Both the position numbers and the translations under genes were made by a program. Shown here in pieces: positions 1 to 6,545 of a DNA stretch of 13,503 bases. Within the stretch, counting starts at the first letter, position 1, and each line of letters opens with the position of its first letter. The DNA is from Proteobacteria bacterium UBA6492. GTDB taxonomy: Bacteria > Pseudomonadota > Gammaproteobacteria > UBA6429 > Thiohalophilaceae. A model generated the notes under the pieces. It searched no databases and was not told the origin of the DNA. It was given only the letters and a program-made list of their open reading frames with translations. The DNA lies in NCBI GenBank assembly GCA_002436485.1, contig DJMK01000086.1:6017-19519 (forward strand), given 5' to 3'.

Positions 1-929
1 AGCAGGTGAGCATTGGCTGCCATAATCGCCAGTGAATCACTGGGGGTAACAAAGCAACCACTTCCCATGATCATGTTGCGATCGCCATCACCATCGGAGG
101 CCGCCCCTATGACCGGCGCCATGGTCTTTGCGTTCATGATGGTGACAAGCTCTTTTGCATGCAGCAGGTTAGGGTCCGGATGACCACCACCAAAGTCCGG
201 CAAAGGTTGGCCGTTCAATACAGATTCCTCGGTAGCACCAAGTCGGCGAATCAGAATCTCGGTCGCGTAGGGACCGGTAATGGCGTGCATGGCATCGTAA
301 GCCATGCTTAATAGCCCGGAACCGAACATGTTCTTGATTAAATCAAAATCGAACAGGTGCTCCATCAAATCGGCATAGTCGGTAACCGCATCAATGACAC
401 TGACGCTCGTCCCTTCAATGGCATGCACTGCCGTTTTATCCAGCTCAATATCGTTGCTGGTTACTGTCAGGTAACGTGTTAACTGTTTACTGGTTTCAAA
501 AACCTTGTTGGTAAAACTCTCTGGCGCTGGCCCACCATTGGCGATGTTGTACTTGATCCCAAAATCGCCGTCTGGTCCACCAGGATTATGACTCGCAGAA
601 AGAATAATGCCGCCGCTTAGCTTGTGTTTTCGAATCAGGTGGGATGCCGCCGGCGTCGAAACAAACCCGTGTTGCCCGACAAGAATCTTTTTGTAACCGT
701 TGGCTACCGCCATTCGAATAATGATCTGGATGGCTTCCCGGTTATAAAAGCGTCCATCGCCACCGATCAGCAAGGCAGTCTTTTGCTCCGGCGGCAAGAC
801 GTCAAAGACCGACTGAACAAAATTTTCCAGGTAATGTGGGGCCTGGAATACGCCGACTTTTTTGCGCAAGCCCGACGTGCCCGGTTTCTGATCCGTAAAG
901 GGACTGGTCGTAATCGTTTTAATGTTCAT
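1..929 (-). CDS. pgm: Phosphoglucomutase (alpha-D-glucose phosphate-specific), 5' part only
   Basis: Interconverts glucose-1-phosphate and glucose-6-phosphate in the cytosol, feeding glycogen and nucleotide-sugar synthesis. The first 309 residues are visible; the 3' end lies beyond the left edge. Residues 14-23 read DQKPGTSGLR, the family's N-terminal phosphate-binding segment. The phosphoserine loop SASHNPGG puts the catalytic Ser at 113, and the metal loop is DGDGDR (Asp279, 281, 283). The family is usually about 545 residues, so a little over half is present. The ATG at 929 was chosen because the protein then begins MNIKTITTSPF, as the short bacterial class does. The frame stays open upstream without an ATG, and the ribosome site (GTGAGC about 12 nt upstream) is weak. 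Upstream lies the amt terminator, so the gene probably has its own promoter, which I could not identify. Confidence 0.93.
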   Translation of the reverse strand, partial: MNIKTITTSPFTDQKPGTSGLRKKVGVFQAPHYLENFVQSVFDVLPPEQKTALLIGGDGRFYNREAIQIIIRMAVANGYKKILVGQHGFVSTPAASHLIRKHKLSGGIILSASHNPGGPDGDFGIKYNIANGGPAPESFTNKVFETSKQLTRYLTVTSNDIELDKTAVHAIEGTSVSVIDAVTDYADLMEHLFDFDLIKNMFGSGLLSMAYDAMHAITGPYATEILIRRLGATEESVLNGQPLPDFGGGHPDPNLLHAKELVTIMNAKTMAPVIGAASDGDGDRNMIMGSGCFVTPSDSLAIMAANAHL

Positions 930-1083
930 CTGGTTAATAAGCTCACAAGTTTCATGCCAGAAACATGAATTTTCCTCATTTGGTTAAAAAGTAATTTTCA
1001 GATAATTATCATGATGTTAGGCCGCAGCATGCTGCCTGGTTATTTTCGCACTACCGATCTCTAATCCTCGCTATAAGTAATAA

Positions 1084-1120
1084 TTGTGCACACGACATGC
1101 TCGTGCACAATATGCGTGCA
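1084..1120. repeat. Inverted repeats with TGCAC/GTGCA half-sites between pgm and amt
   Basis: Two overlapping inverted repeats are visible. Arms TTGTGCAC (1084-1091) and GTGCACAA (1103-1110) flank an 11-base spacer. TGCAC (1104-1108) and GTGCA (1116-1120) are separated by 7 bases, which is the half-site spacing of the NtrC consensus. The block sits 155-190 bp upstream of the pgm start and just beyond the amt terminator. It may be an operator for pgm, an NtrC-type site, or extra structure at the 3' end of the amt transcript. No function is shown by the sequence. Confidence 0.4.
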
Positions 1121-1147
1121 TAAGAAAGGGCACCCGCAGGTGCCCTT
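1119..1147 (-). terminator. Rho-independent terminator of amt
   Basis: A 9-bp perfect stem (AAGGGCACC and GGTGCCCTT, 1126-1134 with 1139-1147) closes a 4-base loop. Read on the minus strand it is followed by a short T-rich run (TTTCTTA) and starts 29 nt after the amt stop codon. It separates amt from pgm, which lies downstream on the same strand. Confidence 0.85.
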
Positions 1148-1176
1148 CCGGTTGGCTTCTTGAGCCCGTTTGATAA

Positions 1177-2496
1177 CTAGAGATTATGATAGCCGGTTTC
1201 ACCATGTTGAGTGTAATCCAGACCCTCGGTCTCTTCGTCATCTGGGACACGCACACCCAGCAACATATCAACAACCTTGATAATAATGAAGGTCATTACG
1301 CCAGCCCACACGATATGGGCCACGATACCAATTACCTGGGTACCGAGTTGCGATGAAATGGCGGCCCCAACTGATGAGCCCTCTGCCACCTCGCCGTTGC
1401 CTCCCAGCGTAAATGCCAGAATCCCGACCAGGAACGTACCGAGCATGCCGCCGACGCCGTGCACTGGAAATACATCCAGTGAATCATCAATCTTCAACAC
1501 CCGCTTGATGTACTGTGTTGCGGTATAACACACTGCACCGGCACTGATACCTATGACCAGTGCTCCCATTGGACCGACACTGCCGGAAGCCGGGGTAATG
1601 GTGCCCAGACCGGCGACCATACCGGTAACAATACCCAGCACACTAGGCTTGCCAAATCGGAACCACTCAATCGCCATCCACGTCAGTGAAGCGGCCGCCG
1701 CACTGATGTGGGTGACCAGCATCGCCATACCGGCCGATTCACCGGCCGCCGCGGCGGAGCCGGCATTGAAACCAAACCAGCCAACCCACAGCATGCCGGC
1801 ACCGGCCACGGTCAGAGTCAGGTTATGAGGCGGCATGGGTGTTTCGGGAAAGCCCTTGCGACGACCAAGATACACAGCAGCTACCAGCGCGGCGACACCG
1901 GCATTGATATGCACAACCGTGCCACCGGCAAAATCGATGAAGCCTTGCTGCGCGAGCCAGCCACCGCCCCATACCCAGTAGCAGCTTGGCAGGTACACCA
2001 GGATCAGCCAAAGGGTGCTGAACAGCATCATGGAGGAAAACTTCATGCGTTCGGCAAATCCGCCAACGATCAGCGCCGGCGTGATAATGGCAAACGTCAT
2101 CTGGAACATAACCCATACCGTCTCGGGAATGGAGCCACTGACCGCATCCATGCTCACGCCATCCAGGAAAATCTTGTCAAAGGTGCCAAGAAAACTGCCC
2201 GCTTCTGGCGCAGCATTGAGCGCAATACTGTATCCGAAGATGATCCAGACAATCGATGCCATACAGGTAATGGCAAAGCACTGCATGAGCACTGACAGGA
2301 CATTCTTGGAACGGACCAGACCGGCATAGAATAGTGAAAGGCCCGGAATGGTCATAAACAGGACCAGTGCCGTGGCCGTCAGCATCCAGGCGGTATCTCC
2401 AACATTGATTTTGTCTTCCGCGAATGCACTGGTTGATACCAGGAACGCGATGACAATCGATGCCAGGCGCCCCCCATGGTGAGCAGCAGTCTTCAT
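1177..2496 (-). CDS. amt: Ammonium transporter, Amt family
   Basis: Inner-membrane channel for ammonium/ammonia uptake, used mainly under nitrogen limitation. The 439-residue product starts with a cleavable signal peptide (hydrophobic core about 11-22, likely cleavage after AFA at 26), as in AmtB, followed by about eleven hydrophobic segments. The twin pore histidines are His196 (GGTVVHINAG) and His346 (DVFPVHGVGG), and the structural Asp is Asp188 (IDFAGG). The polar C-terminal tail begins near residue 412 (VRVPDDEETEG), where PII proteins normally dock. The ATG at 2496 is set by a strong AGGAGG five bases upstream; an upstream ATG at 2568 would add 24 non-hydrophobic residues before the signal peptide. 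No glnK gene is adjacent, although amt and glnK are usually linked. Regulation appears to be by sigma-54 and NtrC (see the upstream elements). AmtB-type transport is more likely than an Rh or sensor role, since no extra domain is attached. Confidence 0.96.
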   Translation of the reverse strand: MKTAAHHGGRLASIVIAFLVSTSAFAEDKINVGDTAWMLTATALVLFMTIPGLSLFYAGLVRSKNVLSVLMQCFAITCMASIVWIIFGYSIALNAAPEAGSFLGTFDKIFLDGVSMDAVSGSIPETVWVMFQMTFAIITPALIVGGFAERMKFSSMMLFSTLWLILVYLPSCYWVWGGGWLAQQGFIDFAGGTVVHINAGVAALVAAVYLGRRKGFPETPMPPHNLTLTVAGAGMLWVGWFGFNAGSAAAAGESAGMAMLVTHISAAAASLTWMAIEWFRFGKPSVLGIVTGMVAGLGTITPASGSVGPMGALVIGISAGAVCYTATQYIKRVLKIDDSLDVFPVHGVGGMLGTFLVGILAFTLGGNGEVAEGSSVGAAISSQLGTQVIGIVAHIVWAGVMTFIIIKVVDMLLGVRVPDDEETEGLDYTQHGETGYHNL

Positions 2497-2500
2497 TATT

Positions 2501-2508
2501 TCCTCCTC
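2501..2508 (-). promoter_or_regulatory. Strong ribosome binding site of amt
   Basis: Minus strand reads GAGGAGGA with AGGAGG at 2502-2507, five bases before the ATG at 2496. It fixes the start at MKTAAHH and excludes the longer frame beginning at 2568. Confidence 0.85.
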
Positions 2509-2602
2509 GTTTTTGTAATTAATTCTTTTGTGCTTTTCTAACATATTCTGATTCGATATGGCGCACATTTTGCTGTGTTACTTTACATACAGGCGCAAAA
2601 GG

Positions 2603-2618
2603 AGCAAGAACTGCACCA
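2603..2618 (-). promoter_or_regulatory. Sigma-54 (RpoN) promoter of amt
   Basis: The minus strand reads TGGTGCAGTTCTTGCT, matching the sigma-54 consensus TGGCAC-N5-TTGCW, with GG (2617-2616) and GC (2605-2604) exactly 10 bases apart. The predicted transcript start is near 2592, giving a leader of about 96 nt before the amt ATG. The -24 element lies inside a perfect inverted repeat (TGCACC and GGTGCA arms, 2612-2633, 10-base spacer), which could be an extra activator half-site pair or a repressor site. Confidence 0.72.
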
Positions 2619-2637
2619 TAACTGGTCGGTGCAATTA

Positions 2638-2650
2638 AATCAGCTACTTA
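2638..2650 (+). promoter_or_regulatory. Putative IHF site between the NtrC-like sites and the sigma-54 promoter
   Basis: The plus strand reads AATCAGCTACTTA, an exact fit to the IHF consensus WATCARNNNNTTR. It is centred near -52 from the predicted amt transcript start, between the enhancer-like sites and the promoter, where IHF bends DNA at many sigma-54 promoters. The consensus is loose, so position matters more than the match. Confidence 0.5.
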
Positions 2651-2652
2651 GG

Positions 2653-2730
2653 AAGTTCACATCAGTGCAATTATTAAATTTGAGCCCTATATTAGTGCTT
2701 TTGGACTCTTTTGTGCTCTCGAATAGTGCA
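2653..2730 (-). promoter_or_regulatory. Putative NtrC enhancer sites upstream of amt
   Basis: NtrC binds TGCAC-N7-GTGCA. The minus strand has TGCAC-N7-GAGCA (2730-2714, 9 of 10 half-site bases) and AGCAC-N7-GGGCT (2699-2683, 7 of 10), with a third site intact in only one half (TGCAC at 2669-2665). Centres at 2722, 2691 and 2661 are 30-31 bp apart, about three helical turns, which would put bound dimers on one face of the DNA. They lie near -130, -99 and -69 from the predicted start. The outer site begins 17 bp past the mazG stop. Confidence 0.55.
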
Positions 2731-2746
2731 TTTCAACCTTGCCAGG

Positions 2747-3529
2747 CTAGTTACCTGCTGCTTTGGCGCGTTGCCAGAGGGCTTCGAGCGTGTCGAGAGA
2801 AGCTTCATCCAGACTGACCCCATCCTGTAGAGCGAGGGATTCCAGCTGCTGAAACCGCGCGATAAATTTTCGATTGGCATGACGTAAGGCGGTTTCGGCG
2901 TCACAACCTGCATGCCGTGCCAGGTTAACACAGGCAAATAGCAGGTCCCCGATTTCTTCCTGTCGCGCTTGCTCATCTGGCCATGCGTGACGAACCTCGT
3001 CGGTTTCCTCCTGGACCTTTTCCACGACACCCTGCCATTCGGGCCAGTCAAAACCAACCCGCGCCACACGTTGCTGGATTTTTTGTGCCAGCGAAATCGC
3101 CGGCAGGGTATGCGCAATGCCACCCAGCACGCTGCTGGTCTGTTGAGGTTGTTTGTCAGTCCGTTCCTGTTTTTTCAGAGCTTCCCATGCAGCGGTTTGT
3201 TCTTCTGCACTACTGTAACTGGCTTCACCAAATACATGCGGATGCCGCCTTTCCAGCTTGTCGCAAATCGCCTCGACCACATCGTCAAATTCAAAGCGCT
3301 GTTCTTCTTTTGCCAGCTGAGCATAGAAAACAATCTGGAATAACAGATCACCAAGCTCGTCACGCAGCTCATCATACTGCTCGCGTTCAATGGTATCCGC
3401 CACCTCGTAAGCCTCTTCAAGCGTATGCGGCACGATTGTTTTATAGGATTGCTGCAGGTCCCAGGGACAGCCACCTTGTGGATCGCGCAATTTTTCCATG
3501 ATCCCCAACAAACGATTAATGTTTCGCAT
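2747..3529 (-). CDS. mazG: Nucleoside triphosphate pyrophosphohydrolase MazG
   Basis: Cytosolic all-alpha NTP pyrophosphohydrolase that hydrolyses (d)NTPs to NMP and pyrophosphate, probably house-cleaning aberrant nucleotides; in E. coli it also influences ppGpp. The 260 residues align along the length of the E. coli protein. The N-terminal domain has GCPWD (20-24), LEEAYEV with Glu38, 39 and 42, and DELGDLLFQ with Glu58 and Asp61. The C-terminal domain repeats the set as EETDEV (Glu174, 175, 178) and EEIGDLLFA (Glu192, Asp195). GFDW (159-162) links them. I chose the ATG at 3529, with GGAG six bases upstream, because it starts MRNINRLLGIMEKLRDP like known MazG; the frame's first ATG (3559) adds ten unrelated residues. 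It is divergent from trmH with 61 bp between starts. No mazEF pair is present. Confidence 0.95.
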   Translation of the reverse strand: MRNINRLLGIMEKLRDPQGGCPWDLQQSYKTIVPHTLEEAYEVADTIEREQYDELRDELGDLLFQIVFYAQLAKEEQRFEFDDVVEAICDKLERRHPHVFGEASYSSAEEQTAAWEALKKQERTDKQPQQTSSVLGGIAHTLPAISLAQKIQQRVARVGFDWPEWQGVVEKVQEETDEVRHAWPDEQARQEEIGDLLFACVNLARHAGCDAETALRHANRKFIARFQQLESLALQDGVSLDEASLDTLEALWQRAKAAGN

Positions 3530-3590
3530 GTATATCTCCAAGACTATTAAAAGGTACAATAACAGAATTTGAAGTTATTTTAGAACCAGC

Positions 3591-4289
3591 ATGACTCCGG
3601 AACGTTTCAAACGATGCAAAACAGTACTCGCACGGCGTCAGCCAGATCTGACTGTGCTGATGGACAATGTGCATAAACCGCATAACCTTTCAGCTATTGT
3701 ACGTTCGTGCGATGCAGTTGGTATCTTTGATATTCACGCTGTCTCGCGCGTTAAATCAGTCCGTACCAAGAAGGATATTACCGCTGGCAGTGGTAAATGG
3801 GTTGATGTGCACCTTCATCCTGATCTGGGCACCGCGGCAACATTGCTGAAACAAAAAAACATGCAAATACTTGCAGCACATCCTGATGAACAGGCGATCG
3901 ATTATCGACATGTTGATTACACCAGGCCAACAGCGATTTTGCTTGGACAGGAACTGGATGGTGTTACTGATGAGGGACTGGCGCTTGCTGACCAACACGT
4001 TGTCATTCCCATGCTGGGCATGGTTGACTCGCTTAATGTCTCGGTTGCTGCGGCACTGATTTTGTTTGAAGCGCAACGCCAACGGCTTGCAGCAGGACTG
4101 TATGATGACAAGCATCTTGATCAAACCACGTTTGCCAATACATTGTTTGAATGGTCACACCCCAAAATGGCCGCTTTTTACCGAAGTAAAGCATTGCCCT
4201 ATCCAAAGCTGGATGAAGAAGGCAATATTATCGAGTCGGAAGAACATACCCGGGCACGCCTGGCCACCGGGATCAAGGTAAAACCGTAA
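3591..4289 (+). CDS. trmH: tRNA (guanosine(18)-2'-O)-methyltransferase TrmH (SpoU)
   Basis: Methylates the ribose 2'-OH of G18 in the D-loop of tRNAs with S-adenosylmethionine. At 232 residues it is close to E. coli TrmH (229) and alike throughout. The three SPOUT-fold motifs are present: motif 1 NVHKPHNLSAIVRSCDAVG with the catalytic Arg38; motif 2 ILLGQELDGV with Glu121; motif 3 IPMLGMVDSLNVSVA (140-153), which forms the knot and binds the cofactor. The basic segment VKSVRTKKDI (54-63) aligns with the variable loop of E. coli TrmH. The ATG at 3591 gives the usual N-terminus MTPERFKR, but no clear Shine-Dalgarno precedes it. The 3' end overlaps the convergent pdxB by 17 bp. Confidence 0.95.
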   Translation: MTPERFKRCKTVLARRQPDLTVLMDNVHKPHNLSAIVRSCDAVGIFDIHAVSRVKSVRTKKDITAGSGKWVDVHLHPDLGTAATLLKQKNMQILAAHPDEQAIDYRHVDYTRPTAILLGQELDGVTDEGLALADQHVVIPMLGMVDSLNVSVAAALILFEAQRQRLAAGLYDDKHLDQTTFANTLFEWSHPKMAAFYRSKALPYPKLDEEGNIIESEEHTRARLATGIKVKP

Positions 4290-5415
4290 AACCGAGTCCC
4301 TCCGCTACGTCACAGATAGTCTTGTTATCATTGGTCTGCCTGAACTGGTAATTAAAAAACTCTCGCCGTACAGGATAGTTTTTTCGCAGACCATCAAAAT
4401 ACTCACTGCGCTCCGCGGCCGGCATACTCAATATTTTACGCAGTGCCGTGTCGTCATCAAGGATGGAATAGGCTTGCTGTACCAACATGTGCACGGTCTG
4501 TTGCACGCCTGTCACCGCTGCAAGCTCCAGTTCTTTATCAAGCACCGGCAATATTTTTTCCATTGCCCAGACTGGCCGCCAGTCAAAGAAATTACAGGCC
4601 GCCTGGTATACCATTTGTAGCCCCCTGAATTTTCCTTCGCGGCTATAGCCGGCAATGTGCGGTGTAGCGATAACTGTTTCCTGTAACAGTTCGAGATCAA
4701 TATTTGGTTCATTTTGCCAGACATCCAGTACCAGGTTTATTGGTCGGCCTGATTTTATCCGTTGCTTCAGTGCAAGCTCATCAACAGCGCCTCCGCGTGA
4801 AGTATTGATAAAGATTGCTTGATCTTTCAGTGTTGAAAAAAACGCATTATCAAACATGCGATACGTCGGGTAATCACCGCTTTTGGTCAGCGGTACATGC
4901 GCGGTCACGATGTCGCAATCTGCTATTTCATTCCAGCTGCAATATTCGCGATCATGATATTGTTGTTGCCTCGGCGGATCATAAACAGCGACCTCACAAC
5001 CGAATGCCGCTAATTTTTTAGTGACGCGTGAACCGACATTTCCATACCCCACTACACCCACTTTCATGCCGGGCAACACCAGTTGTTTTATTTCAGCGAC
5101 ATGCAATGCCGCGGCAATAACATACTCGGCAGCAGATGTGGCATTGCAGCCGGGCGCGTTGGCAAACGCGATGTTGTTTTTTTGCAGGTAATCCAGATCG
5201 ACATGGTCAGTACCGATCGTGGCAGAGCCAATAAATTTTATTTTACTGCCTTGCAGTAGATCTGCATTCACCCGCGTCACCGAGCGAACAACCAGCGCCT
5301 CGGCATTCACTAACTGTTCTGCAGATAATTCCCGCCCGTTTACCAGTTCAACATCACCATGTGACGCGAAAGCATGCTTAACCTCGGGGATATTCTGATC
5401 GGCGACAATTTTCAT
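4273..5415 (-). CDS. pdxB: Erythronate-4-phosphate dehydrogenase
   Basis: Oxidises 4-phosphoerythronate to 2-oxo-3-hydroxy-4-phosphobutanoate, the second step of DXP-dependent pyridoxal phosphate synthesis. The 380 residues match the family's usual length. The substrate domain includes RSVTRVN (44-50) and SATIGTDHVD (64-73). The NAD-binding loop is GYGNVG (123-128) with the acidic strand end VYDPP (144-148). The catalytic triad is Arg207 (NTSRGGAVD), Glu236 (DVWQNEP) and His253 (TPHIAGYS), one residue before the E. coli positions. The C-terminal PdxB dimerisation region is present and carries LRKNYPVRREF, which separates it from SerA-like dehydrogenases. The ATG at 5415 gives MKIVADQNIPE, the expected beginning; the ribosome site is weak. 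A terminator upstream (5487-5511) isolates it from the HDOD gene, so it needs its own promoter in the 70-bp gap. Neither pdxA nor serC is adjacent. Confidence 0.95.
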   Translation of the reverse strand: MKIVADQNIPEVKHAFASHGDVELVNGRELSAEQLVNAEALVVRSVTRVNADLLQGSKIKFIGSATIGTDHVDLDYLQKNNIAFANAPGCNATSAAEYVIAAALHVAEIKQLVLPGMKVGVVGYGNVGSRVTKKLAAFGCEVAVYDPPRQQQYHDREYCSWNEIADCDIVTAHVPLTKSGDYPTYRMFDNAFFSTLKDQAIFINTSRGGAVDELALKQRIKSGRPINLVLDVWQNEPNIDLELLQETVIATPHIAGYSREGKFRGLQMVYQAACNFFDWRPVWAMEKILPVLDKELELAAVTGVQQTVHMLVQQAYSILDDDTALRKILSMPAAERSEYFDGLRKNYPVRREFFNYQFRQTNDNKTICDVAEGLGFTVLP

Positions 5416-5476
5416 GCCGCTATGGTATGCAAAAGGATATCTGATTAAAAGCCTTGCTTATAGTTACATAGCATCT

Positions 5477-5516
5477 ATACAAACAAAAACACGAGCCAGT
5501 GGCTCGTGTTTGTATA
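5477..5516 (-). terminator. Rho-independent terminator after the HDOD gene
   Basis: An 11-bp stem (5487-5497 with 5501-5511) closes a 3-base loop. On the minus strand it is followed by TTTTTGTTTG, a good U-tract. It starts 22 nt past the HDOD stop codon. The flanking TATACAAAC and GTTTGTATA arms (5477-5485, 5508-5516) can pair as an alternative outer stem. On the plus strand it is followed, after a few bases, by AATTTTTATT, so weak termination that way is also possible. Confidence 0.88.
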
Positions 5517-5533
5517 CAATTTTTATTGCTTGT

Positions 5534-6424
5534 TTAGCTAGGGCGATAACCGCGAGGAAGAATTGACTCCAGTGCCTCACTAAAACGATTACCTGCTTCG
5601 ATAAAGATCTCGTCCATCGAATCCGGATCAAGACCAGTCGTTTGCCATGCATAGTTGGAAATCGCCTGTTCTGCACCTTCTATTTCCAGCCCCTGCTCTG
5701 CAATGATGGTCATACCGTTTGCAATATGTACCAGGCAGACATCCATAATCGAATGGTCAGCATACTGGGGATCATGGTGATTCCTGACTGCTTCAGCCAA
5801 TGTCTTGGGCATCTGCCAGACTGTAATTAATTCACCACCGACATCGGTGTGATCAAATCCAAAGATTTCCCGTTCTATTTCATAATCCGGGCGTTGCTCT
5901 ACCTTCATGCGATTGGCCACTTCTCGCATTTCATTTGGCATACGGTGGCTTAATATTAGCTTGCCGATATCGTGTAACAGGCCGGCAACGAAAAGACGTT
6001 CACTATGTAAGACGTTACAACGTTCGGCCAGTAACTGGGCAACCACACCACAGTACACACTGTGACGCCAGAAGCGCACCATGTTAAGAACATCATTAGG
6101 AATTTTGGAGAATGCCTCGACCGCGGATGCCGCCAGTACCAGGCCTCTCAGTTCACGCAAACCGATAACTGAAACTGCACGTGAAACTGTCTCGATGCGT
6201 GAAGGAAAACCGTAAAAACCACTGTTCACAATTTTAAGCAATCGTGCTGTCAGACCAGGATCCTGGCTGATGATCTTGCCAATCTCAGGTGCGCTGGTGT
6301 GCGGATCCTCCAGCATTTCATTGACCCTGATGCAAACCTCAGGCAGTGATACTAACCTGACAACGCCAGACACCAGATCGTACGGTGTCAATTTAACAGT
6401 CTTTTTTAACGCCTGATTCATCAT
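5534..6424 (-). CDS. HDOD domain protein (HD-related output domain)
   Basis: Likely cytosolic signalling protein of the HDOD family (PF08668), which occurs with c-di-GMP, chemotaxis and two-component proteins; biochemical activity is unproven for most members. The 296 residues are almost all one domain. Recognisable blocks are SLPEV (26-30), SQDPGLTARLLKIVNS (53-68), VSRAVSVIGLREL (80-92), the HDIGK motif (His151, Asp152, Lys155), GFDHTDVGGEL (189-199) and RNHHDP (214-219). His121, His192 and His216/217 are also present, so this copy keeps more of the HD metal ligands than many HDOD proteins. The frame extends 60 codons further upstream, but those would run into the repeat-protein gene; the tandem ATGs at 6424/6421 give a sensible domain start. 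I cannot choose between the two ATGs, and the Shine-Dalgarno is poor. It is the last gene before a strong terminator. Confidence 0.85.
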   Translation of the reverse strand: MMNQALKKTVKLTPYDLVSGVVRLVSLPEVCIRVNEMLEDPHTSAPEIGKIISQDPGLTARLLKIVNSGFYGFPSRIETVSRAVSVIGLRELRGLVLAASAVEAFSKIPNDVLNMVRFWRHSVYCGVVAQLLAERCNVLHSERLFVAGLLHDIGKLILSHRMPNEMREVANRMKVEQRPDYEIEREIFGFDHTDVGGELITVWQMPKTLAEAVRNHHDPQYADHSIMDVCLVHIANGMTIIAEQGLEIEGAEQAISNYAWQTTGLDPDSMDEIFIEAGNRFSEALESILPRGYRPS

Positions 6425-6430
6425 ACTCGG

Positions 6431-6526
6431 AAAACCCCAACTTAAAATTATGAGAACTGTGTCACTATTTGTTCCGGACGATATATATAACGACCCGGGC
6501 AGGGCGGTCTTTAGAAGTGGGGTTTT
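6431..6526. repeat. Spaced inverted repeat in the leader of the HDOD gene
   Basis: AAAACCCCAACTT (6431-6443) and AAGTGGGGTTTT (6515-6526) are inverted copies differing by one inserted base, 71 bp apart, almost filling the gap between the HDOD and repeat-protein genes. Between them are a GC-rich block (about 6492-6509) and an AT-only run, ATATATATAA (6481-6490). In a transcript from the repeat-protein gene the arms could pair and enclose the HDOD ribosome-binding region's upstream side. Regulatory value is unproven. Confidence 0.35.
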
Positions 6527-6545
6527 TTGCTGAGATATTAGGTGG

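Noticed and set aside
937..952. Sigma-54-like TGGCATGAAACTTGTG upstream of pgm
   Set aside because: The -12 GC is GT and the transcript would begin about four bases before the pgm ATG, leaving no leader for a ribosome site.
1708..2295. Open frame of 195 codons on the plus strand opposite amt
   Set aside because: It is a shadow of the clearly coding amt frame, with composition like an antisense translation and no family resemblance.
2497..2568. Longer amt start at 2568
   Set aside because: It would place 24 polar residues in front of the signal peptide, while AGGAGG sits at the right distance from the ATG at 2496.
2983..3501. Open frame of 172 codons on the plus strand opposite mazG
   Set aside because: MazG motifs cover the whole region on the other strand; the antisense product has no recognisable domain.
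6425..6545. c-di-GMP riboswitch ahead of the HDOD gene
   Set aside because: I looked because of the neighbouring GGDEF gene, but the conserved GEMM core sequence is not present.
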